Shown: positions 18,624 to 26,594 of the stretch, one piece after another
How the letters are laid out: the number at the start of each line of letters is the position of its first letter
Numbering within the stretch: position 1 is the stretch's first letter
Assembly: GCA_964394145.1 (NCBI GenBank)
Contig: CAYMVL010000044.1
Location: 6,397-70,396 of the forward strand
Reading direction: 5' to 3'
Length of the DNA stretch: 64,000 nt
From: JAFGBN01 sp964394145
Lineage (GTDB): Bacteria; Chloroflexota; Dehalococcoidia; GIF9; AB-539-J10
Program-made: the position numbers and the translations under genes
Notes under the pieces: generated by a model
What the model saw: the letters and a program-made list of their open reading frames with translations, nothing else
Databases searched by the model: none
What the model was told of the DNA's origin: nothing

Positions 18624-19062
18624 TCTTCCTTGCTAAGCGTATCCCCTCGATAGTCATCTCTCTGTCTATCCCCTTGCACATATCATATATGCTGAGAGCG
18701 CTTATGGACACAGCAACCAGCGCCTCCATTTCAAATCCTGTTTTCCCTATACCCTTAGCAGTGGCAGTAATCTTAATGAAGTCACCCTTCTCGGCCAGAT
18801 CGAATTCAACTGCAACGTTTGTGAGCAGCAATGGGTGACATAGTGGTATGAGGTGAGGCGTCTCCTTTGCTGCCATGATGCCGGCTGTTTGTGCGCAAGA
18901 CAAGACATCTCCTTTTGCCATCTTACCACTGCGGATAAGCTCGAGTGTCTCCGGTTTCATTTTGACTCTGCATTCCGCTACTGCCTGGCGTTCTGTCTCC
19001 GCCTTCCCGGTAATATCGAGCATCCGTATTCGCTGTGCAGATTGTGGGATATCCATTCTCAA
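18586..19062 (-). CDS. moaC: Cyclic pyranopterin monophosphate synthase MoaC
   Basis: Converts the MoaA product into cyclic pyranopterin monophosphate, the first stable Moco intermediate. The substrate-binding segments LIPLCHPLLLTNV and GFEMEALVAVSISALSIYDMCKG are intact, including the catalytic Lys-Asp region MCKGIDREM. Length 158 is typical. It overlaps moaA by four bases at its start and the MOSC gene at its end. Confidence 0.97.
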   Translation of the reverse strand: MRMDIPQSAQRIRMLDITGKAETERQAVAECRVKMKPETLELIRSGKMAKGDVLSCAQTAGIMAAKETPHLIPLCHPLLLTNVAVEFDLAEKGDFIKITATAKGIGKTGFEMEALVAVSISALSIYDMCKGIDREMTIEGIRLARKSGGKSGTYIANG

Positions 19063-20033
19063 CCTCCAATTTGAGACATATGCCGCTTCGCCGGTACAAT
19101 ACCCTCTGCTAGTCTGTGCTTCTCCGGCTTAGAAGCGACCACATCTAGAATCAAGTGCGCCAGTTCCCTGGCGGAAGCATTATTGCGCAGTGGTCCCTTC
19201 AAATCGATGCCCTCATCTGCCAGAAGGCAGGGGCATAACTGGCCGCAAGAGGTAAGCCGTAAGCGATTACAGGTAGGACAAAAGGGCTCAGTGATTGGGC
19301 TGATGAAACCTATGGTGCCTTCAGCTCCTGGCAGAGTGTAGCATGTTGCCGGGCCATTTCCTGTGGGAGCCGGGCACGGCGTTAGTGTGCCAAGAGACCT
19401 GCCAATGCGCTCTCGTAAGTCGACCGCTGGCACAGGTTCCGCTATATTACTGAAAGGCATGAGTTCAATGAATCGAACATGTAATTTCTCCTTGTAAGTC
19501 ATAGTGGCGAAATCCAGCACCTCGTCATCGTTTATATCCTTCATGACTACCATATTTATCTTGATGGGGTCGAAGCCAATCTCCTTTGATGCCTCAATGC
19601 CACTCAGGGTATCATTTAACTCTCCCAGCCGGGTGATTTCCCGAAATCTACCGGGCTTCAGTGTGTCTAGGCTAATATTGATCCGCTTTAAGCCTGCCTG
19701 TTTAAGTTCTAGGGCATGGCGGTCTAGGAGTGTTCCGTTTGTGGTCAAAGATACCTCATCAATCCCCCCCAGTTCATAGAGCATCTCCACAAGCCTGGGC
19801 AGACCTTCTCTAACCAATGGCTCGCCCCCTGTGAGACGTATCTTGTTGATTCCCATACCCGCCGCTACCTTGACGATGGTGGAGATTTCCTCATAGGAGA
19901 GTAGTTCGCCATGTGGTATCCAGGGAACACCCTCGGGAGGCATGCAATAGATACAGCGCAGGTTACATCGGTCGGTGACTGAGATCCGGAGATAATTTAC
20001 AATGCGTCCAAAAGGGTCAAAGAGCTCTGTCAT
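19059..20033 (-). CDS. moaA: GTP 3',8-cyclase MoaA
   Basis: Radical SAM enzyme that rearranges GTP in the first step of molybdenum cofactor synthesis. The SAM [4Fe-4S] cysteines are C23, C27 and C30 (CNLRCIYC); the GTP-binding second cluster is in the C-terminal FCPTCNRLRLTSCGQLCPCL. The length of 324 is normal. It overlaps the upstream 63-codon ORF (ATGA junction at 20030-20033) and has its own GAGGGA site. A Moco riboswitch probably controls the operon. Confidence 0.97.
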   Translation of the reverse strand: MTELFDPFGRIVNYLRISVTDRCNLRCIYCMPPEGVPWIPHGELLSYEEISTIVKVAAGMGINKIRLTGGEPLVREGLPRLVEMLYELGGIDEVSLTTNGTLLDRHALELKQAGLKRINISLDTLKPGRFREITRLGELNDTLSGIEASKEIGFDPIKINMVVMKDINDDEVLDFATMTYKEKLHVRFIELMPFSNIAEPVPAVDLRERIGRSLGTLTPCPAPTGNGPATCYTLPGAEGTIGFISPITEPFCPTCNRLRLTSCGQLCPCLLADEGIDLKGPLRNNASARELAHLILDVVASKPEKHRLAEGIVPAKRHMSQIGG

Positions 20034-20221
20034 GCTTCATTCCCTCGTCTGGTAGCTCCAAATCCTACTACTCTCGTGCGGTCTCTAATAGTGCTTTGGT
20101 TTGTATCGTGGGTTGTTTCCACTCCAGAACGGCGGGCCGTATTATATGCAGTAGTGGGAAAATGGAATGGCGCCGAAAAGCGACTTGCTGGTGAAGCTGC
20201 TGTTACAACTACGAAATCCAT
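20030..20221 (-). CDS. Leader ORF between Moco riboswitch and moaA
   Basis: Not recognised. A 63-residue frame begins at ATG 20221 after a near-ideal GGAAAGGAG site and ends in a stop overlapping the moaA ATG. The start sits exactly where moaA starts in other riboswitch-controlled operons. The product (MDFVVVTAASPASRF...) is Ser/Thr/Arg rich with no domain I can name, so it may be a coupling leader rather than a functional protein. The position argues that riboswitch control acts on this ORF and passes to moaA by coupling. Confidence 0.55.
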   Translation of the reverse strand: MDFVVVTAASPASRFSAPFHFPTTAYNTARRSGVETTHDTNQSTIRDRTRVVGFGATRRGNEA

Positions 20222-20227
20222 CTTCTC

Positions 20228-20347
20228 TCCTTTCCAAACGCGGGAGGCCTGATTCTTTCAACCAAGACCCTCGAGACTCTCAGTCTGCCGGTTGCTAACC
20301 ATGGATTTCTCTTTAGGCAAGCAACTCGGAGAGAAACATCCAAGTTT
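20228..20347 (-). promoter_or_regulatory. Probable molybdenum cofactor (Moco) riboswitch
   Basis: The leader between promoter and first start codon is strongly structured. Its 3' end, GCCTCCCGCGTTTGGAAAGG, resembles the conserved 3' end of the Moco RNA motif upstream of enterobacterial moaA (recalled, not searched). A stem closes on GAAA (CTTGGTT GAAA GAATCAGG), and CCTAAAG...CATGG looks like a tetraloop receptor. Stems AGCAAACTTGGA/TCCGAGTTGCT and AGACT/AGTCT are also present. The GGAAAGG ribosome site would be masked on ligand binding. Context (moaA, moaC, MOSC) fits. Confidence 0.68.
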
Positions 20348-20354
20348 GCTGCTT

Positions 20355-20383
20355 ATTGTATGCCATCTTTAGAGGCGGGTCAA
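20355..20383 (-). promoter_or_regulatory. Sigma-70 type promoter of the moa operon
   Basis: On the minus strand TTGACC (20378-20383) and TACAAT (20355-20360) are 17 bases apart. The RNA would begin near 20348, exactly at the 5' end of the proposed riboswitch. Confidence 0.78.
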
Positions 20384-20440
20384 CTTCTCTGTCGGTGCTG
20401 ACGCGATAGGAGGCAATGGGTAAGAGTGGGGGCACAATAC

Positions 20441-20614
20441 CTAGCTGCCCTTTTTTTCGTAATCTGGGCACCAGGTAGCATTTGGTCGCTCAGGGCGGTG
20501 ACAAGCACCGCGCCAGTTCCATTTACAGCTGTTGCATAGTATGGTATTCATGCCCAACGCTTCCTTTATCTTGAGCTTAATTTTGAAGGTCCAGCTTGGT
20601 CCGGTAGCACTCAT
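20441..20614 (-). CDS. Small cysteine-rich protein downstream of rho
   Basis: A 57-residue frame begins 7 bases after the rho stop on the same strand, with AAGGA inside the end of rho as a possible ribosome site. Four cysteines are arranged as CNSC, then GAC and TWCPDYEKKG, which suggests a small metal-binding (zinc-ribbon-like or Fe-S) fold. The N-terminus is Lys-rich. I do not know the family. Amino acid choice and the ordered Cys/Trp pattern look like a real gene. It may be cotranscribed with rho. Confidence 0.6.
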   Translation of the reverse strand: MSATGPSWTFKIKLKIKEALGMNTILCNSCKWNWRGACHRPERPNATWCPDYEKKGS

Positions 20615-20621
20615 GGCTGCT

Positions 20622-21890
20622 CTACATATCCTTGGACAAGGTGGCTAAGAATTCAGTGTTGTTCCTGGTCTTGGCCAATCTTTCCAGGATTCTTTGTGTA
20701 GCCTCACCATGGTGGTTGGGTGAATCGCTATCTATCATACCAAGCATGCGTCTGAGAAGCCATACCTGTTTTAGAGTATTATCGTCCAGTAACAGTTCCT
20801 CTCTTCTTGTGCTACTGGGCACAATATCTATGGCCGGGAAAATTCTCCTCTCAGCCAATTTCCTGTCTAAGTGAAGCTCCATATTCCCTGTGCCCTTGAA
20901 CTCTTCGTATATAAGTTCATCCATGCGACTGCCTGTATCAACGAGACAAGTAGCGATTATGGTCAGGCTACCACCCTCATCAGTATTGCGGGCGGTACCG
21001 AAGAACTTCTTAGGAGGATGTAAGGCTGCTGAGTCTATACCACCAGATAGAGTGCGTCCGCTGGTAGGCATTGCTAAGTTGTAGGCTCGAGTAAGCCGGG
21101 TGATTCCATCAAGCAGTATAACAACGTCTTTGCCTATTTCGACAAGCCTTTTAGCTCTTTCCAGTGCCAGTTCGGCAACCTTGGTCTGGCTTTCCACTGG
21201 TTCATCAAAGGTAGCGGCTACAACCTCAGCCTTAACTGACCGCTGCATGTCGGTAACCTCCTCAGGTCTCTCTCCTATGAGGCAAATCATAAGATGGATA
21301 TCGTTGTACTTTGTAGTGATTGCGTTGGCGATTTTCTTAAGCAGCACGGTTTTACCTGCCTTAGGTGGTGAGACGATGAGTCCTCTCTGCCCTCTGCCTA
21401 TAGGTGCCACCAGGTTAATTAATCGGGTAGACAGCTCATCTGAACTAGTTTCCAGATCGATTAGCTTGTTGGGGAAAATAGGGACCAGGGAACCAAATGA
21501 GACTCGCGTTCTTGCCAGTTCAGGGTCAATCCCGTTGATACTTTCCACCCTGAGTAGACCATAGTATTTTTCACTTTCCTTGGGAGGTCTGGCTTGACCG
21601 CAGATATAGTCGCCATCTCTCAAGTTGAAGCGGCGAATCTGTGAATTTGAAACATAAACATCATTGACACTACGCAGGAAAGTATCCTGGCGCAGGAAAC
21701 CGTAGCCCTCGCTCATGATTTCCAGGACACCAGTTATGAGCAAATTTCCCTGTTGTTCTGCTTGTGACTTGAGAATGTGGAGAGCCAGGTCTGATTTCTT
21801 CAAATTGGAATAGCCACTGATGCCACAATCTTTAGCTAGAGCTTCAAGCTCATCGCGAGTCTTGTTTTCTAATTCCGCTATACTTAACAT
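20622..21890 (-). CDS. rho: Transcription termination factor Rho
   Basis: Hexameric RNA helicase that ends transcription. N-terminal Rho-N helical domain (MLSIAELENKTRDELEALAK), the cold-shock RNA-binding domain (YGFLRQDTFLRSVNDVYVS), and the RecA-type ATPase with Walker A PPKAGKTVLLKKI and Q/R-loop segments are all present. Length 422 is standard, without large insertions. TAGGAGAGG precedes ATG at 21890. It follows the aldolase and pyrG genes on the same strand. Confidence 0.98.
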   Translation of the reverse strand: MLSIAELENKTRDELEALAKDCGISGYSNLKKSDLALHILKSQAEQQGNLLITGVLEIMSEGYGFLRQDTFLRSVNDVYVSNSQIRRFNLRDGDYICGQARPPKESEKYYGLLRVESINGIDPELARTRVSFGSLVPIFPNKLIDLETSSDELSTRLINLVAPIGRGQRGLIVSPPKAGKTVLLKKIANAITTKYNDIHLMICLIGERPEEVTDMQRSVKAEVVAATFDEPVESQTKVAELALERAKRLVEIGKDVVILLDGITRLTRAYNLAMPTSGRTLSGGIDSAALHPPKKFFGTARNTDEGGSLTIIATCLVDTGSRMDELIYEEFKGTGNMELHLDRKLAERRIFPAIDIVPSSTRREELLLDDNTLKQVWLLRRMLGMIDSDSPNHHGEATQRILERLAKTRNNTEFLATLSKDM

Positions 21891-21929
21891 AATACCTCTC
21901 CTAAACGACTAGCTCCTATGGGACAAAAG

Positions 21930-22607
21930 CTATGGTTTTGTGGGGAACCTATCAACCTTATCATCCATGACTCTCTTCCAATCATCCATGAAGCGTTCAA
22001 CGCCAATATCACTGAGTGGATGTTGTATCATTTGTAGTAGCACTTTGTAGGGTATGGTGGCAATATGTGCACCAATTTTGGCTGCCGTTAGGCAATGTTG
22101 AGTATGCCTGATACTAGCAGCTATGACTTGAGTAGGTAGTTGATAGTAATCAAAATATTCTACAATATCAGCTACCAATTTCATGCCATCCTCACCAATG
22201 TCATCAAGCCTGCCTACAAATGGACTGACAAATGTAGCTCCTGCCGCTGCCCCCAGCACAGCCTGATTCAACGAGAAGCAAAGCGTAAAATTGACCTTTA
22301 TATTTTCTTTTGACAGCACTGAGGTAGCTTCCACTCCTTCGAGGTTGGCCGGTATCTTGACTGCGATATTAGGCGCCCATTTAGCTATCTCTCTGGCTTC
22401 AGCTACCATCCCCTGAGCGTCACAACTCAACACTTCAGTGGACACCGGACCGGGGACAATCGAGCAAATTTCCTTTACCAGATGCTGGTAATCAATCTGA
22501 CCTTCTCGAGATATTATGCTGGGATTTGTAGTTACCCCGCTGATTACTCCCAGTCTTACCCCATGACGTATGTGTTCTATATTAGCAGTATCTAGAAATA
22601 ATTCCAT
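21930..22607 (-). CDS. Fructose-6-phosphate aldolase / small transaldolase (FSA/TalC family)
   Basis: A 225-residue TIM-barrel enzyme of the short transaldolase group. MELFLDTANIEHIRHG, SGVTTNPSIISREG and the Schiff-base lysine in IAVKIPANLEG are in place, followed by the FVGRLDDIGEDG segment. It may act as transaldolase in the non-oxidative pentose phosphate pathway or as a fructose-6-phosphate/dihydroxyacetone aldolase; sequence alone does not decide. It lies five bases after pyrG and 39 before rho, all on the minus strand. Confidence 0.93.
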   Translation of the reverse strand: MELFLDTANIEHIRHGVRLGVISGVTTNPSIISREGQIDYQHLVKEICSIVPGPVSTEVLSCDAQGMVAEAREIAKWAPNIAVKIPANLEGVEATSVLSKENIKVNFTLCFSLNQAVLGAAAGATFVSPFVGRLDDIGEDGMKLVADIVEYFDYYQLPTQVIAASIRHTQHCLTAAKIGAHIATIPYKVLLQMIQHPLSDIGVERFMDDWKRVMDDKVDRFPTKP

Positions 22608-22612
22608 CTTTC

Positions 22613-24241
22613 CTATTCCAGCGGCAAACTCGTTTGGGCGCCTTCGACAAGTATCTTTTCCGCTGCTCCAATAAAATCCATGAATAAGGGGTGTGGTGAA
22701 TCGGGGCGAGACTTGAACTCAGGGTGGAATTGGCAGCCAAGCATCCACGGATGGTCTCTAATTTCAACTATCTCCACCAGTTCGCCGTCTGGCGATAAGC
22801 CGCTAGGCACAAGCCCGGCTTCTCTCAGTTGCTGTCGAAAAGAGTTGTTGAATTCAAAACGATGCCGATGCCTCTCATAAGCTGCCTTCGTACCATAAGC
22901 CTGGGCCGCCTTGGTTCCAGCTACCAATTCGCAGGGATAGGTTCCCAGTCGCATGGTTCCTCCCTTATGGCTTATGTCGTGTTGTTCTGGCAGGAGATCG
23001 ATCACGGGATAAGCCGTACTTTCATCAAATTCCGTGGAATTTACCTCTTCAGTTCTGAAAACATGACGCCCAAATTCGATGATCATGGTGTGCATTCCCA
23101 GGCACAAGCCAAGGTAAGGGATTTCCTTTTCCCTGGCGAATTTGGCAGTCTTTATCATGCCCTCAATTCCTCGATACCCGAAGCCGCCAGGCACGATTAT
23201 GCCCTGCACTTGCCCTAGCTTGCCATCCTCATGAGTCTCTATTTCCTCCGAGTCAAGCCATTCCAGTTTTACATCACGGTTACGAGCTAGTGCTGCGTGG
23301 CATAACGCTTCCCGAACAGAGTAATAAGCATCTTGAAGTCCCACGTATTTGCCTACTAGGCCAATGACTATCGGCTGTCTTGGAGATTTTAGCTTGGCTA
23401 CCATTTTTCGCCAATCATCTAAATCGCTTTTCTCAGCTTCTAAGCCTAATCGGTTCACCATCACTTCGCCCAATCCAGCATCTTCTAGCAATAGAGGCAC
23501 TTCGTAAATAGTATCACTGGTTACGAGAGGGATGACTGCCTCTCTATCCACGTCGCAGAAAAGCGATATTTTATCCTTTATCTCGTCTGCTATCTCCTCA
23601 TCGCTGCGGCAAAGTATCACGTCTGGCTGGATACCGATTCTCCTCAACTCATTCACACTGTGTTGCGTTGGTTTGGTTTTGAGTTCATTAGTGGCGGCGA
23701 TGTGTGGTAGAAAAGTGACATGTATGTACAGTACGCTATCTCTACCTTCATCTTTTCTCATTTGTCTTATGGCTTCTAGGAAGGGTTGCCCTTCAATATC
23801 ACCTACAGTTCCGCCAACTTCAACAATTAGCACCTCTGCTCTTGATATCTCAGCCGCTTCCCTGATGCGCCTCTTTATTTCATTGGTTACATGGGGGACT
23901 ACCTGGATTGTGCCCCCCAGGAAGTCACCCCGTCTTTCCTGGGCAATGACTGAAGAGTAGACTTGCCCTGAAGTGACATTGGAAGCCTGGGTCAACTCTG
24001 TTCCGATGAATCTCTCGTAATGTCCCAGGTCTAAATCAGTTTCAGCACCGTCTTGAGTCACAAACACCTCTCCATGCTGATAGGGGGACATGGTACCCGG
24101 GTCAACATTGAGGTACGGGTCAAGCTTCTGTACCGACACGGCGATGGAACGGCTTTGCAGTATCCTGCCAATAGAAGCTACTGAAATACCTTTACCTACA
24201 GAACTTATTACTCCGCCTGTGACGAAGATATACTTGGTCAT
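22613..24241 (-). CDS. pyrG: CTP synthase
   Basis: Makes CTP from UTP, ATP and glutamine. The N-terminal synthetase (KYIFVTGGVISSVGKGI, residues 3-19; about 1-270) is joined to a class I glutamine amidotransferase with nucleophile Cys in YLGLCLGMHTM (about residue 380) and the late His/Glu pair in QFHPEF. Length 542 is typical. It has its own promoter at 24319-24348. Confidence 0.98.
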   Translation of the reverse strand: MTKYIFVTGGVISSVGKGISVASIGRILQSRSIAVSVQKLDPYLNVDPGTMSPYQHGEVFVTQDGAETDLDLGHYERFIGTELTQASNVTSGQVYSSVIAQERRGDFLGGTIQVVPHVTNEIKRRIREAAEISRAEVLIVEVGGTVGDIEGQPFLEAIRQMRKDEGRDSVLYIHVTFLPHIAATNELKTKPTQHSVNELRRIGIQPDVILCRSDEEIADEIKDKISLFCDVDREAVIPLVTSDTIYEVPLLLEDAGLGEVMVNRLGLEAEKSDLDDWRKMVAKLKSPRQPIVIGLVGKYVGLQDAYYSVREALCHAALARNRDVKLEWLDSEEIETHEDGKLGQVQGIIVPGGFGYRGIEGMIKTAKFAREKEIPYLGLCLGMHTMIIEFGRHVFRTEEVNSTEFDESTAYPVIDLLPEQHDISHKGGTMRLGTYPCELVAGTKAAQAYGTKAAYERHRHRFEFNNSFRQQLREAGLVPSGLSPDGELVEIVEIRDHPWMLGCQFHPEFKSRPDSPHPLFMDFIGAAEKILVEGAQTSLPLE

Positions 24242-24318
24242 ACTTTGCCGGTGGACACAATTAAAACAAAAACGCCGCAGCTGATCTCAGGAAGACAAAT
24301 AAAGGTCGAGTTTGCTTA

Positions 24319-24348
24319 ATTATAAAAACGCAAGACAACAGTTGTCAA
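24319..24348 (-). promoter_or_regulatory. Sigma-70 type promoter of pyrG
   Basis: On the minus strand consensus TTGACA (24343-24348) and TATAAT (24319-24324) are separated by 18 bases. It lies between the tmRNA 3' end and pyrG, so pyrG, the aldolase and rho probably form one unit from here. Confidence 0.85.
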
Positions 24349-24405
24349 GTGCATATCGCGAAATGTGAGTTGATTGCTGCAGAATGGGTTCTAGTTACTT
24401 ATCTC

Positions 24406-24740
24406 TGGTGGAGGCGGGGGAGAGTTGAACTCCCCGTCCAAAAAAAGGTTGCCAGAATCTGCTACAGGCTTAGTCAGCTCCTTTTATCTCGTCCGGCTTT
24501 CGTCTGCTGACCGGGTCCAGCCAGACCAGCCAATGAATCTTAGTCAATCCCTATCGGCCTCAGGATTGGCGCGCCTCGACTTTTTAACACCAGTCCCGAC
24601 CCATCGAGGAGAGGTCAAGCTGGCGTGAACCTTATGCGAAAACTGGTTCGGCAGTTGTCTTTTGCCACCTGTTTTGTGAGGTTAGTGGCACCTCAGCCTG
24701 CAATTCTGTGGGCCTTCCCCTGTCGAAACCACGCGCCCCC
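24406..24740 (-). ncRNA. ssrA: Transfer-messenger RNA (tmRNA)
   Basis: Rescues stalled ribosomes. The 5' end GGGGGCG pairs with CGCCTCC just before the encoded ACCA end; GTTTCGACAGGGG matches the usual 5' segment, and the T-arm GGGAG TTCAACT CTCCC is intact. Pseudoknot 1 is formed by GAGGT/ACCTC and GCCAC/GTGGC. Eleven bases after it, the resume codon GCC would open the tag AEPVFA followed by TAA (24652-24632). Length 335. It lies 22 bases after smpB and is likely cotranscribed. Confidence 0.93.
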
Positions 24741-24762
24741 GTATTCAGACTTTGCTTGTTGT

Positions 24763-25224
24763 TTACCTCCTTCTGAGCTTCAATGCCCGCTCCACTTCTC
24801 TCTGTACATCCCGCCGGGCAATGGTCTCACGCTTATCGTAGAGTCTCTTTCCCCTGGCCACCCCTAGCTCTATTTTAGCAAACCCCTGTTTAATATACAG
24901 TTTCAGCGGCACTAAAGTCAAACCCTTTTGCATTACCTTGCCAGTAAGGATATCTATCTCTTTCCTGCGGAGGAGTAGTTTGCGGGGCCTAGTTGGCTCA
25001 TGAGTATTGTAGCTAGCGGCGTCATAGTGGGCGATATGGCTGTTAAATAGCCATATCTCACCGCGCTCGGGCTTGGCATACGAATCAGCCAGGGCGACCC
25101 TCCCGGCCCTGATAGACTTAATTTCAGACCCCTTGAGAACAATCCCTGCCTCTAGGCTTTCCAGAATGTAATATTCATGATAAGCCTTGCGATTGACAGC
25201 TATCGTTATGGAGTCTCTTGCCAT
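24763..25224 (-). CDS. smpB: tmRNA-binding protein SmpB
   Basis: Binds tmRNA and places it in the ribosome A site. The OB-fold motifs ITIAVNRKAYHEYYILESLEAG, VLKGSEIKSIRAG and LYIKQGFAKIELGVARGKRLYDKRE are typical (first given in part), with a basic C-terminal tail (REVERALKLRRR). Length 153 is normal. It directly precedes ssrA. A decayed copy of its 5' end is found at 27400-27530. Confidence 0.98.
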   Translation of the reverse strand: MARDSITIAVNRKAYHEYYILESLEAGIVLKGSEIKSIRAGRVALADSYAKPERGEIWLFNSHIAHYDAASYNTHEPTRPRKLLLRRKEIDILTGKVMQKGLTLVPLKLYIKQGFAKIELGVARGKRLYDKRETIARRDVQREVERALKLRRR

Positions 25225-25251
25225 GTGGAGATTCTAGCACAGGGAGCAGAA

Positions 25252-25455
25252 TCATGTTCTAGGTCCTTTGCCCCTACTGATCATAAAGCGCTCATAAAGA
25301 TCACGAAGATCAATCTCTCCCATCCAAAACTTCCCGATAAGCCAGCCACCCAGAATAAACAAGGCCACAATAAAAGCCTCTATGGCACCAAGACATACTG
25401 TAATAAGTCCCAGTACGAATCCAATGATAGCACCTATTGCCTTTGGATTTAACAT
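25252..25455 (-). CDS. DUF2273-type small membrane protein
   Basis: A 67-residue protein with two hydrophobic segments (about 6-23 and 26-43: IIGFVLGLITVCLG, AFIVALFILGGWLIG) and a basic tail. Small DUF2273 proteins occur beside Asp23 and AmaP genes and are thought to be part of the membrane anchor of the Asp23 layer. Here it is the last gene of that cluster, just upstream of smpB. Confidence 0.75.
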   Translation of the reverse strand: MLNPKAIGAIIGFVLGLITVCLGAIEAFIVALFILGGWLIGKFWMGEIDLRDLYERFMISRGKGPRT

Positions 25456-25468
25456 CTATTATCTCTCA

Positions 25469-26044
25469 TCAGCGGACAGCCAGCCGCCGAGCTTCCTCTG
25501 GCTTATATTTAACCTGCATATCTACCTGCGCTACCGCCAGTCCTGTAAATTGCTCCACTGCTTCCTTAATCTTAATTTGTAACTCAATACCAACCTCGGG
25601 TATGTTGGTTGCCAGAGCTACCAAAACCCGACAGGAAATAAACAAACCTCCTACCCCTTCTCTTATGCGGCACTTAACCTGATGCACATTGTGAATAGTG
25701 GCAGCGGTGGACTCCGCCAATACGCAAATACTCTCGGCACCTATAGTAATGCTGCCTTCCTCAGTTGAGCTTATGAGTAAGGGCCCCGGCGTGCGCAGGT
25801 GTGCGAACTCGAAGAACAGCATAGTGATCATGCCTAAGGCGATGACCACACTAACTGCTATGATGCCAATCACACTAGCCCCGCTAGCATCGGCAACCCG
25901 TTGTAGCTGGGACTCAAACCACCCATACGGCAAAACATCCGGCGTGCTCACCCCGGCGGCTACAAGAAAGGTGGTCACTGACAGGGCTAACACGACCACG
26001 CCAATGATAACCACTACTACTCGATTAAAAACGGACACAGCCAT
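25469..26044 (-). CDS. amaP: AmaP-like Asp23 membrane anchor
   Basis: A 191-residue protein with two membrane helices (about 8-32 and 58-82) and a C-terminal Asp23-like domain (SITIGAESICVLAESTAATI, then IPEVGIELQIKIKEAVEQ). This is the arrangement of AmaP, which fixes Asp23 family proteins to the membrane. It lies between the DUF2273 gene and two Asp23 genes in one minus-strand cluster. Confidence 0.8.
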   Translation of the reverse strand: MAVSVFNRVVVVIIGVVVLALSVTTFLVAAGVSTPDVLPYGWFESQLQRVADASGASVIGIIAVSVVIALGMITMLFFEFAHLRTPGPLLISSTEEGSITIGAESICVLAESTAATIHNVHQVKCRIREGVGGLFISCRVLVALATNIPEVGIELQIKIKEAVEQFTGLAVAQVDMQVKYKPEEARRLAVR

Positions 26045-26106
26045 ACCTTAACTTATCGCCTAGCAGCTTTCTCAAGCTTAGGCTTCAATTGACTTTGAAT
26101 ATATGT

Positions 26107-26487
26107 CTATTCTACCTTTCCTGGTCTCTTCTCAGCGAACTCAATGCTTACAACACGTACATTTATCTCCTTGGCAATAAGCCCAGCGATCTCCAGGAGG
26201 CGAGAAGCTACCTTCTCGCGAACTTCGGCCACAATGTTCGGGATGTTGAACCCGTATGTGATATCCAGCTGAAGGTCAATAATTGCCTCCTTCTTACCCA
26301 CTTCTACGTCCACTCCCCTTCTAGCTCGTCCCTCAGCACCCCCGAAAACTCCAGCCACCATGCGTCGAATAGAGCTCTTGCCCAAATTGGCGACACCTTC
26401 TACCTCCATAGCGGCTATCCCTGCGATTGAGGCTACAACGTCATCTTCTATAATGGTTTCACCAGGTATTACAACCTCTCCAGCCAT
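26107..26487 (-). CDS. Asp23/Gls24 family envelope protein (copy A)
   Basis: A 126-residue alkaline-shock-type protein: GETIIEDDVVASIAGIAAME, VANLGKSSIRRMVAG, and the conserved YGFNIPNIVAEVREKVASRL. These proteins form a membrane-associated network in Gram-positive type envelopes. ATG at 26487 is used because AAAGGAGG precedes it; the frame continues to 26577 without a site. It is about 70% identical by eye to copy B upstream. Confidence 0.88.
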   Translation of the reverse strand: MAGEVVIPGETIIEDDVVASIAGIAAMEVEGVANLGKSSIRRMVAGVFGGAEGRARRGVDVEVGKKEAIIDLQLDITYGFNIPNIVAEVREKVASRLLEIAGLIAKEINVRVVSIEFAEKRPGKVE

Positions 26488-26594
26488 TTGCTCCTCCTTT
26501 GCTACCCGATTATAAAAAGAGCAACAACCCTGCTCCAGGCTATCGCTTAGCAGCTTACCAAAGCGCCAAGCCTTCATTCGACTTCAGGATGTAC

